A DNA stretch of 7,380 bases from Paracoccaceae bacterium (GTDB lineage: Bacteria; Pseudomonadota; Alphaproteobacteria; Rhodobacterales; Rhodobacteraceae). The notes under the pieces are model-generated. The model did not search any database and had not been told where the DNA came from. It saw only the letters and a program-made list of their open reading frames with translations. Numbering within the stretch: the first letter of the stretch is position 1; every line of letters starts with the position of its first letter. The position numbers and the translations under genes were made by a program. The stretch covers positions 1 through 7,380 of the forward strand of contig RGAJ01000080.1 in the NCBI GenBank assembly GCA_009920225.1, in the 5' to 3' direction. Positions 1-5,648 of this stretch are shown one piece after another.

Positions 1-291
1 CCCACCACCTGGCAGCAGGGCGCACACCTGATCGCCGACTGCCCAATCGCTGACGCCTGCGCCGATCTCGGTGATCGTGCCTGATGCCTCAAGGCCGGGC
101 AGATCGCTGGCAGTGGGGGGTGGGTTATACAAACCTGCGCGCTGCAACGCATCGGGGCGGTTTACACCCGCATAGGCTACGCGAATAACGACTTGACCAT
201 GGCCCGCGCGTGGCATGGGGCGTTCACACATCGCGAGCACCTCGGGTGCCCCTGGTTTTGTGATTTCAACGGCGCGCATTGTATCGGTCAT
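1..291 (-). CDS. NAD(P)H:quinone oxidoreductase, PIG3-like zinc-free MDR family (N-terminal 97 residues; 3' end outside window)
   Basis: Reverse-strand frame opens with ATG at 291 and stays open to base 1, giving the first 97 residues (MTDTMRAVEITKPGAPEVL...). The stretch AGVNRPDALQRAGLYNPPP followed by a DLPGLEASGTI segment is the GroES-like N-terminal hallmark of the PIG3/TP53I3 branch of medium-chain quinone oxidoreductases, which reduce quinones with NADPH and carry no catalytic zinc. The Rossmann domain lies outside the window. An AAGGA Shine-Dalgarno (complement of 299-303) sits 7 bases before the ATG, inside the end of the upstream COQ9-family gene, whose stop is only 3 bases away. The two are therefore probably co-transcribed and translationally linked. 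Family assignment is strong; the actual electron acceptor is unknown, and a general zinc-free alcohol dehydrogenase is the alternative. Confidence 0.88.
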   Translation of the reverse strand, partial: MTDTMRAVEITKPGAPEVLAMCERPMPRAGHGQVVIRVAYAGVNRPDALQRAGLYNPPPTASDLPGLEASGTITEIGAGVSDWAVGDQVCALLPGGG

Positions 292-294
292 GTC

Positions 295-996
295 TTAGTC
301 CTTTGTTGTGGGTGACCATGTTCCGGGACGGTCATTCAGGGTGGGGCTTGGGGCCTGCAGCCGCGATAAAAGGGCGCGCGGACCAGCCAAAAGCCGCATC
401 AACCCTTGGTTTTCGCGCAGCTTTGCCTTGGTTTTTTCAAATTGCATGACGTTATCAATGCGGCGGTCCAAGAAATCCCATGTGTCGGCATGTCCGTCTG
501 ATTGATCGCCCAACCAATAGAGCAGGGTCGCACTATAGACGCCGCTTAGGATCGTGCGTTTTGAATACCAGTTATAATCGTCCGATGTATCGCCCAAGGT
601 TGTCCAAATCAAATCCGACGTACCCCAAATCAAATCACCACCGCGTTTCAGGTTCTGCGGCAATGCAAACACGGTCGTCGCGCGGCGGATGATTTCCTTG
701 TCTTCAAGCACCTCAAGCCGCGCACGCACGGCGGCTGCGATTTTATCGCGAAAACGCAGTTGTCTAAGATCTTGGGCGGCCAAGCGATCAACCATCGCCT
801 GATCGCCACGCTTGTGCGATAAAATCGCCAAATCTAATGCGCCATTCGGGCAATGCAGCCGCGCCAATGATTCGTCGATATTCAGGTCTGCGCAGGCCGC
901 GCGAAAGGCGTCATCCCCCCATCCATCAAAGGGAACATGGAACAAAGCCGCATCAAGCAGGCGTTCGGACAGGGTAATTTCAACAGACTGGGTCAT
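295..996 (-). CDS. COQ9 family protein, ubiquinone biosynthesis accessory factor
   Basis: This 233-residue protein matches the COQ9 family in layout. It has a helical N-terminal part (about residues 8-70, containing ERLLDAALFHVPFDGWGDDAF) and then the conserved aromatic-rich C-terminal core at about 117-165 (GDLIWGTSDLIWTTLGDTSD, then YNWYSKRTILSGVYSATLLYW). In eukaryotes COQ9 binds lipid and supports the COQ7 hydroxylation step of ubiquinone synthesis; the bacterial role is inferred from this. Bacterial members have been named 'rpsU-divergently transcribed protein', and rpsU does lie divergently beside it here. ATG at 996 is supported by AGAGGA (complement of 1003-1008) 6 bases upstream. Its TAA is 3 bases from the quinone oxidoreductase start, so a quinone-related dicistron is likely. 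The C-terminal tail after about residue 205 is low in conserved character. Confidence 0.93.
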   Translation of the reverse strand: MTQSVEITLSERLLDAALFHVPFDGWGDDAFRAACADLNIDESLARLHCPNGALDLAILSHKRGDQAMVDRLAAQDLRQLRFRDKIAAAVRARLEVLEDKEIIRRATTVFALPQNLKRGGDLIWGTSDLIWTTLGDTSDDYNWYSKRTILSGVYSATLLYWLGDQSDGHADTWDFLDRRIDNVMQFEKTKAKLRENQGLMRLLAGPRALLSRLQAPSPTLNDRPGTWSPTTKD

Positions 997-1105
997 AACT
1001 CATCCTCTATTACCACTATGACTAGACAATTTTGCAAGGCTTTGCTATAGCGCGTCATCCTGCAATTTTTTGCAAACTCTAACTTAGAAAGGTGGTGAAA
1101 ACCAC
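997..1105. promoter_or_regulatory. Divergent promoter region between coq9-like gene and rpsU
   Basis: This 109-base gap must hold promoters in both directions. For rpsU the best pair I see on the plus strand is TAGACA (1023-1028), 17 bases, then TATAGC (1046-1051). The first matches TTGACA at five of six positions and the second matches TATAAT at four of six, which would start transcription near 1058. For the minus-strand gene I can find only weak candidates: TTGCAA (complement of 1032-1037), followed 17-19 bases on by GGTAAT or TAATAG. The phrase CAATTTT with TTGCAA occurs twice (around 1027-1037 and 1063-1074). The promoter positions are inference from consensus only. Confidence 0.5.
1089..1105 (+). 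promoter_or_regulatory. rpsU ribosome binding site folded in a GAAA-tetraloop hairpin
   Basis: The Shine-Dalgarno AAGGTGGTGA (1089-1098) differs from the ideal AAGGAGGTGA at one position and ends 7 bases before the rpsU ATG. The same bases form a perfect 5-bp hairpin: GTGGT (1092-1096), loop GAAA (1097-1100), ACCAC (1101-1105), ending immediately before the start codon. The loop is of the stable GNRA type. Folding would hide most of the ribosome binding site. The pairing is seen directly; any regulatory effect is inferred. Confidence 0.6.
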
Positions 1106-1312
1106 ATGCAGGTAAGCGTTCGCGACAATAACGTCGATCAGGCACTTCGTGCTCTGAAGAAAAAGCTACAGCGTGAAGGTGTTTTCCGTGAAATGAAGCT
1201 CAAGCAGCATTTCGAAAAACCCTCCATCAAAAAAGCTCGCGAAAAAGCTGAAGCAGTCCGTCGTGCCCGTAAATTGGCACGTAAGAAAGCACAGCGCGAA
1301 GGGATGCTCTAA
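1106..1312 (+). CDS. rpsU: 30S ribosomal protein bS21
   Basis: A 68-residue, strongly basic protein beginning [20 protein letters not shown] and ending in an Arg/Lys-rich helix ([17 protein letters not shown]). This is full length and typical for alphaproteobacterial bS21, which sits on the small-subunit platform near the 3' end of 16S rRNA and takes part in translation initiation. The ATG at 1106 has a near-perfect Shine-Dalgarno. The gene stands alone: a promoter-like pair lies upstream, the COQ9-family gene diverges from it, and an intrinsic terminator follows 22 bases after the stop. In several bacteria rpsU heads an operon with dnaG and rpoD, but here it is monocistronic. Confidence 0.98.
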   Translation: MQVSVRDNNVDQALRALKKKLQREGVFREMKLKQHFEKPSIKKAREKAEAVRRARKLARKKAQREGML

Positions 1313-1334
1313 GCATTTCTTTGATAAAAATTCG

Positions 1335-1370
1335 AAACCCCTGTGCTGGTCGCAGGGGTTTTATTTTTAT
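1335..1370 (+). terminator. Intrinsic terminator of rpsU
   Basis: Perfect 9-bp inverted repeat AAACCCCTG (1335-1343) and CAGGGGTTT (1353-1361) around a 9-base loop, followed by a T-rich tract to about 1369. It begins 22 bases after the rpsU stop and has the classic layout of a rho-independent terminator on the plus strand. Confidence 0.92.
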
Positions 1371-1521
1371 AACATTCTCATCTTAACAAAAATGTGATTG
1401 CGGTCGCTTTGACCCAAATGCGCCGCCAAAACACGCAAAATATGCTGCGCATCGGGCAAAATTGGCGCGAATTGCCTTCGTCTGCGTCCCATGGGTTGAG
1501 TAATTCAAAATGACACGTTTT

Positions 1522-1531
1522 GAACGCGTTC
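1522..1531. repeat. Perfect 10-base palindrome GAACGCGTTC
   Basis: The sequence GAACGCGTTC is its own reverse complement. It is flanked by CACG on the left (1514-1517) and CGTG on the right (1532-1535), with four unpaired T between the left arms, so the dyad partly extends outward. The word TGACA recurs nearby. It could be a regulator operator upstream of the orphan gene; no specific regulator is recognised. Confidence 0.4.
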
Positions 1532-1552
1532 CGTGACATGTGACAAATAAAG

Positions 1553-1582
1553 TTGACAATCATTTATGTCATAAAATATTGT
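1553..1582 (+). promoter_or_regulatory. Candidate sigma-70 promoter with an internal operator-like dyad
   Basis: A perfect -35 hexamer TTGACA lies at 1553-1558. Possible -10 elements are AATATT (1575-1580, 16-base spacer) or TATTGT (1577-1582, 18-base spacer), both imperfect. Between the boxes lies the perfect dyad TTTATG-T-CATAAA (1563-1575), placed where a bound protein would block RNA polymerase. It would give a leader of about 110 bases before the TTG start at 1703. The motifs are read directly; promoter activity is inferred. Confidence 0.4.
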
Positions 1583-1620
1583 TCCGCAATCTGATCATAT
1601 TTCTTGTGCGTTTTGAAATA

Positions 1621-1637
1621 ATATTCCATAAGAATAT
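1621..1637. repeat. Inverted repeat ATATTC-N5-GAATAT
   Basis: Perfect 6-bp arms (1621-1626 and 1632-1637) around CATAA, in AT-rich DNA 66 bases before the orphan gene start. The arm size and spacing fit a helix-turn-helix dimer site or a small leader hairpin. In AT-rich sequence a chance occurrence is possible. Confidence 0.35.
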
Positions 1638-1702
1638 ATCAAAAAGATAATTTTAGTTGCCAAGGCGGTTGCAGTTGCGGTTTTGGTTCGGGAGCGCGAA
1701 AA

Positions 1703-2149
1703 TTGCACTATCGGCTTGATAACCTGAACAAGGTTTGCTTTGCGGCATCGCGTGTGATCGATGTGGAAACCTGCGTCTTTTTACGGCGCAGGTCGATTGG
1801 GTTTTCGACCGTTTTGGCATCGCATGGGCTGTCTTTTCCCAATGAGATTACTTTGCCCGATACAGTCTCCTTTACCGCTTCACGCTTGTTGCAATATACC
1901 GACGGCGCGTATTCGGTTGAAATTAGCATGCCGACACCGCTCAGCATCGACATGCAATATATCGCAGGCATCAGCAAACACATTCCAGACATGGGTGAAT
2001 TTGCATTTGTTGCGATGTCCCGCGACCGGATCGATCCTGTGAATATCCGTGTCGCCGAAGCTTTCATGGCACTAGCAGATTTGGAAAATGCAATTCTTGC
2101 CAGTGAAAACTTGCGTTTCACAAATCGACCGATTGGTTCAATGAACTGA
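1703..2149 (+). CDS. Hypothetical protein, 148 aa, weakly GAF-like, TTG start
   Basis: I do not recognise a specific family. No in-frame ATG or GTG precedes residue 76, and TTG at 1703 has GGGAG (1690-1694) 8 bases upstream, so TTG is the best start; the frame is open back to 1622. The codon mix resembles the neighbouring genes, which favours a real gene over the antisense frame. The protein is soluble in character, with no signal peptide or membrane helix. Residues 99-133 (EFAFVAMSRDRIDPVNIRVA, then a helix ending near LENAIL) resemble the last strand and helix of a small-molecule-binding GAF domain, and the total length would suit a single degenerate GAF or PAS-like fold. There is no linked output domain. 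The TGA abuts the convergent ppk2 stop with no spacer. Function is unknown; a small ligand-sensing regulator is speculation. Confidence 0.68.
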   Translation: MHYRLDNLNKVCFAASRVIDVETCVFLRRRSIGFSTVLASHGLSFPNEITLPDTVSFTASRLLQYTDGAYSVEISMPTPLSIDMQYIAGISKHIPDMGEFAFVAMSRDRIDPVNIRVAEAFMALADLENAILASENLRFTNRPIGSMN

Positions 2150-3067
2150 TTAATAAACTTTGGGCACGTATAATTCGTCCGGCAAAACACGGCGTTCGTA
2201 ATCTGGGTTAAAGACACGTTCGGGCAATTCGACTTTGCCGTGTTCGATTTCGTAATACGGTATTTTGCTAAGGATATGTTCGATGCAGTTCAGCCGTTCA
2301 CGTTTTTTGTCGTTGCCTTCGACGATATACCATGGGGCCTCGGGGATATTCGTGCGGGCGAACATCTGTTCTTTGGCTTTGGTATATTGTTCCCAACGCA
2401 CACGGCTTTGCAGATCCATCGGCGACAATTTCCATTGTTTCATCGGATCATGGATCCGCATGAGAAAGCGCAGTTGCTGTTCTTCGTCAGTGATCGAAAA
2501 CCAATATTTCAACAGGATAATTCCTGACCGTACCAACATGCGTTCGAATTCGGGAACGTCGTTATAGAATTGTTCCACTTGGTCTTTTGTGGCAAATCCC
2601 ATGACATTTTCGACCCCAGCGCGGTTGTACCATGATCGGTCAAATAACACGATTTCCCCACCCGATGGCAGGTGCGGGACATAGCGTTGAAAATACCATT
2701 GGGATTTTTCCCGCTCTGTCGGGGCAGGCAGGGCAACGACACGGGCCACACGGGGATTGAGGCGTTGTGTAATGCGTTTGATCACCCCGCCCTTGCCCGC
2801 GCTGTCGCGGCCTTCGCACAGGATCAAAACCTTGGCGCCGGTGTGCTGTACCCAGTCTTGGAGCTTGATCAATTCGACCTGTAGGCGCAGCAAATTGCGA
2901 TAGTAGGTGCGCCGATCCAGCATATCGGGATGTTTTTCTTTGTACAGCTTGCGCAGCTCTGCAGTCAGGGTCGGTTGATTGAATTCGGCTTCAAACAATT
3001 CGTCGAGCGTTTCTTCGAGCTCGGCTTCGATCCAGGTTGTGTGCTTATCTTCCTTACGGTCGGGCAT
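2150..3067 (-). CDS. ppk2: Polyphosphate kinase 2 (PPK2), single-domain class I-like
   Basis: This cytoplasmic 305-residue enzyme uses inorganic polyphosphate to phosphorylate nucleoside diphosphates, and the reaction is reversible. It has the single P-loop kinase domain of short PPK2 proteins: Walker A GRDSAGKGG (86-94), the PTEREKSQWYFQRYVPHLP segment (116-134), Walker B with LFDRSWYNRAGVE (141-153), and the lid segment RIHDPMKQWKLSPMD (204-218). The length and the RRHDP/KLSPMD-type lid fit class I, which acts mainly on diphosphates; which base it prefers cannot be read from sequence. Residues 1-45 are an acidic, helix-prone extension. ATG at 3067 has a modest ACGGA site 6 bases before it. 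The gene follows the GMC gene after 18 bases on the same strand, so it is probably the last gene of that unit. No terminator is visible after its stop. Confidence 0.95.
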   Translation of the reverse strand: MPDRKEDKHTTWIEAELEETLDELFEAEFNQPTLTAELRKLYKEKHPDMLDRRTYYRNLLRLQVELIKLQDWVQHTGAKVLILCEGRDSAGKGGVIKRITQRLNPRVARVVALPAPTEREKSQWYFQRYVPHLPSGGEIVLFDRSWYNRAGVENVMGFATKDQVEQFYNDVPEFERMLVRSGIILLKYWFSITDEEQQLRFLMRIHDPMKQWKLSPMDLQSRVRWEQYTKAKEQMFARTNIPEAPWYIVEGNDKKRERLNCIEHILSKIPYYEIEHGKVELPERVFNPDYERRVLPDELYVPKVY

Positions 3068-3085
3068 GATATATCCGTTGATTTG

Positions 3086-4672
3086 TTATCGGTTGGACAA
3101 AATGAGGTCAGCAGCTTTTTCCGCCATCATGATTGTGGGCGAATTCGTGTTGCCGCTGGTGATTTTCGGCATGGCAGAGGCATCAATGACCCGCAGGTTT
3201 GCAATGCCTCGTAACCGCATATGCGCATCGAGCGGCGCGCGATCATCGGTCCCCATGCGCACGGTGCATGTGGGGTGAAAAATTGTGGTTCCGACTGCGC
3301 CTGCGGCCTTGGCCAAGTCCGCGTCGGTGACGTATTCTGCGCCGGGTTTGACTTCGACAGGGTTGTATTTGCCCATCGCGGATTGGGCCATGATACGGCG
3401 CGACAATTTGATTGCGTCGGCGGCCACCTGTTTATCACCCTCGGTCGACAGGTAATTTGGAGCAATGACCGGCTTGTCCTGTGGGGCATTGCTGCGCAGG
3501 CGCACTGTTCCACGGCTTTGCGGGCGCAGGTTACACACCGATGCCGTGATCGCGGGATAGTCGTGCAAAGGTTGGCCAAATGCCTCAAGCGACAGGGGTT
3601 GGACATGAAATTCCAGATCCGCCGTCGCCACATCAGGGCGCGATTTCGCGAATGCGCCCAACTGGCTGGGTGCCATGGACATGGGGCCAGAACGCTTCAG
3701 CGCATATTCCAATCCAATCTTGGCCTTGCCAAACAGTGAATTGGCCATCGTGTTCAGGGTCTTGGCTTTTTCCAATCGCCATGAACAGCGCAGTTGCAGG
3801 TGGTCTTGCAAATTTCCGCCAACATCAGGGGCATTTAGGATCACGTCAATTCCGTGGTTTTGCAGGTGATCGGCGGGCCCGATCCCCGACAGTTGCAAGA
3901 TATGTGGTGATCCAATTGCACCTGCGGATAGGATCACTTCGGCGCGGGCGCGCACGCGTTGGGTTGCATCGCCGCGCGTATATTCAACGCCGACAGCGCG
4001 GCCATTTTCGATCACGATCCGCTGTGTATGGGCATGCGTGATGACGCGCAATTTGTCCTTGCGTTTGGTCGTGCGCAGGAATGCCTTGGCCGTGTTCATC
4101 CGCCAACCGGAACGTTGGTTCACCTTGAAATAACTGACGCCTTCGTTGTCGCCCGTATTGAAATCGTCCACCTTTGGAATGCCGGCCTGTGCTGCCGCGT
4201 CGCGCCAATCGTCCAAAACATCCCAATGCAGGCGTTGGTTTTCCACGCGCCATTCGCCGCCTGCGCCGTGCATGTCGGATGGGCCATCCATATAGTCTTC
4301 GGATTTCTTGAAATAGGGCAGAACATCATCCCAATCCCATCCTGTTAATCCCATTTGCCGCCAACCGTCATAATCGGCGGCCTGACCCCGCAGGTACAGC
4401 ATACCGTTGATGGAACTGCATCCGCCCAAGACTTTTCCGCGGGGATACAAAAGCGATCTGCCGTTCAATCCGGGATCGGGTTCGGTTTTGAATTGCCAGT
4501 CGGTGCGGGGATTATCGATGCAATACAGATACCCCATCGGAATATGCACCCAGTGATAGTTATCGTCGCCGCCTGCTTCTAGCAAAACGACGGAATGGCC
4601 AGCGTCTGACAATCGTTTGGCCAAAACACATCCCGCGCTTCCTGCGCCTACGACGATAAAATCAAATTCCAA
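3086..4672 (-). CDS. GMC family oxidoreductase (FAD-dependent alcohol/choline dehydrogenase-like)
   Basis: This 528-residue flavoprotein probably oxidises a primary alcohol to the aldehyde. It has the N-terminal FAD motif VVGAGSAG (7-14), GMC signature 1 near 78-92 (PRGKVLGGCSSINGM), signature 2 at 251-265 (GAIGSPHILQLSGIG) and the catalytic C-terminal block with His466 in FHPTCTVRMG and Asn510 in SGNTN. No His lies at the covalent-FAD position, so FAD is probably non-covalent. It differs from true BetA (for example HIPMGYLYCIDNPRTDW near 43-59), so choline as substrate is not supported; short or long alcohols or glycols are equally possible. The start is TTG at 4672, giving (M)EFDFIVVGAG, with AAGGTG 6 bases upstream. 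A longer TTG start at 4720 adds 16 unconserved residues and is less likely. There are 58 bases to the preceding OCD-family gene and 18 to ppk2. Confidence 0.93.
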   Translation of the reverse strand: MEFDFIVVGAGSAGCVLAKRLSDAGHSVVLLEAGGDDNYHWVHIPMGYLYCIDNPRTDWQFKTEPDPGLNGRSLLYPRGKVLGGCSSINGMLYLRGQAADYDGWRQMGLTGWDWDDVLPYFKKSEDYMDGPSDMHGAGGEWRVENQRLHWDVLDDWRDAAAQAGIPKVDDFNTGDNEGVSYFKVNQRSGWRMNTAKAFLRTTKRKDKLRVITHAHTQRIVIENGRAVGVEYTRGDATQRVRARAEVILSAGAIGSPHILQLSGIGPADHLQNHGIDVILNAPDVGGNLQDHLQLRCSWRLEKAKTLNTMANSLFGKAKIGLEYALKRSGPMSMAPSQLGAFAKSRPDVATADLEFHVQPLSLEAFGQPLHDYPAITASVCNLRPQSRGTVRLRSNAPQDKPVIAPNYLSTEGDKQVAADAIKLSRRIMAQSAMGKYNPVEVKPGAEYVTDADLAKAAGAVGTTIFHPTCTVRMGTDDRAPLDAHMRLRGIANLRVIDASAMPKITSGNTNSPTIMMAEKAADLILSNR

Positions 4673-4730
4673 GATGGCACCTTTTTGCCTTAGCCTATGA
4701 CCGAAAGCGACAAAGCACAAGCAACGAACG

Positions 4731-5648
4731 TCACTGCTGTTGTGTCCACGCGTCCAATATATGCTTTGCCGTCATTAAATCCAGATGCGCCCCACCGCCA
4801 TTTTTGAACAATGTAATGTCATCGTCATTTTGGCGTTTGAACGCGTCTGGGGAATAGTAATCGGCAAGTATATCAGTTTTATGAATAACACCCTTGGCCA
4901 ATGGAATTTTCAGCTCGCCAATATGATCGACGGTGGTGTCAAAGCTATCGACGAAAATGCGGGATCGGGTCAGGGCGGTGTCGTCCACTTCGCGCATATC
5001 GGGGCGATAGGCGCCGATGACATCCACATGTTGGCCGGCCCGCAGCCATTCACCCTTGATCACCGGATCGGTGGACATGGTGGCCGATGTGATGATGTCA
5101 GCCCAATTCACAGCCTCGGCCAAATCAGGCGCGACGGTGGTGTTGGCAAATTCATTGGCGAATGTCTCTGCCGCGCTGGGTGTGCGGTTCCAGATGCGGA
5201 ACTCTGCATCGGGAAAGCCTGCGCCATAGGCGGCGCGCAACGACCGTCCGACCGTGCCTGCGCCCACAATCAAAATCTTGCGGCTGTCAGGACGGGCCAG
5301 TTTCAATGCCGCGCACAGGCTGTCACCTGCGGTTTTCCATTTTGTCACCAGATGGAAATCAACCAAGGCATCCAACATCCCCGTCTTGTCATTGTACAAG
5401 TTCACCCCACCGTTGATCATGGGCAAGGCATTCTTGGGATTGTCAGGGAACACGGTGGCAGACTTGACCGCCAATCCCAACCCATCAATCCATGCGGCGC
5501 GGTTCAACAATGTATCGCCGCCGCGATATAAAAACGTATCTGCGATTTCCGCTTTGGGTAGTCTGTGACCGGCATCGAATGCACGGGCAAGCGCGTGCCA
5601 ATCCAAAACGCTTTCACCTTGGTCGAATGAGATTTGGATAATGCTCAT
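4731..5648 (-). CDS. Ornithine cyclodeaminase / mu-crystallin family NAD(P)-dependent enzyme
   Basis: A 305-residue cytoplasmic protein of the OCD/mu-crystallin fold. It shows the substrate-side Lys62 region (VKSATVFPDNP, 61-71), the Rossmann motif IVGAGTVG (127-134), IWNRTPSAA ending the second strand, and the C-terminal ITLFKNGGGAHLDLMTAKHI block (278-297). In ornithine cyclodeaminase a catalytic Asp lies in a GD-CPGKTE-like motif. Here the equivalent segment reads IGAYRPDMREVDD (211-223), closer to mu-crystallin (GASRPDWRELDD). It is therefore probably an imine or ketimine reductase or other amino-acid dehydrogenase rather than a true cyclodeaminase. ATG at 5648 overlaps the HAD gene stop (ATGA) and has AGAGGA 6 bases upstream, so the two are translationally coupled. 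The open frame extends to 5807, but that part is the HAD gene in another frame. Confidence 0.9.
   Translation of the reverse strand: MSIIQISFDQGESVLDWHALARAFDAGHRLPKAEIADTFLYRGGDTLLNRAAWIDGLGLAVKSATVFPDNPKNALPMINGGVNLYNDKTGMLDALVDFHLVTKWKTAGDSLCAALKLARPDSRKILIVGAGTVGRSLRAAYGAGFPDAEFRIWNRTPSAAETFANEFANTTVAPDLAEAVNWADIITSATMSTDPVIKGEWLRAGQHVDVIGAYRPDMREVDDTALTRSRIFVDSFDTTVDHIGELKIPLAKGVIHKTDILADYYSPDAFKRQNDDDITLFKNGGGAHLDLMTAKHILDAWTQQQ

Larger units (their letters stand above)
1371..1702. other. AT-rich intergenic region upstream of the orphan gene
   Basis: About 330 bases without a convincing gene. The first part (about 1394-1500) is less AT-rich and holds a 39-codon open stretch from a GTG at 1394 to TGA at 1511-1513, with no ribosome binding site; it may be chance, a gene remnant or part of a small RNA. 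From about 1540 the DNA becomes strongly AT-rich and contains a TTGACA box and several perfect dyads, listed separately. This is the likely control region for the plus-strand gene beginning at 1703. Confidence 0.6.

Noticed and set aside
1378..1563. 61-codon minus-strand frame in the intergenic region
   Set aside because: No family resemblance, odd Cys/Phe/Trp-rich composition, and it spans the TTGACA box and palindrome region.
2132..2150. Intrinsic terminator for the orphan gene
   Set aside because: The 8-bp stem includes two G-U pairs, overlaps the stop codon and is followed by TAATAAAC rather than a T run.
1708..2217. 169-codon minus-strand frame opposite the orphan gene
   Set aside because: Its product is rich in Ser, Arg and Lys with no recognisable domain, it overlaps the 3' end of ppk2, and the plus-strand frame has a better start site and more natural composition.
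3221..4348. Several plus-strand frames of 129-172 codons
   Set aside because: All are antisense to the GMC gene and resemble no protein family.
3086..4672. Naming the GMC gene betA (choline dehydrogenase)
   Set aside because: General GMC motifs are present, but segments near residues 43-59 and 78-96 differ from BetA, and no betaine aldehyde dehydrogenase or betaine regulator is adjacent.
4785..5531. 248-codon plus-strand frame
   Set aside because: It lies wholly antisense to the OCD-family gene, whose motifs are clear; Gly/Ala/His-rich shadow translation.
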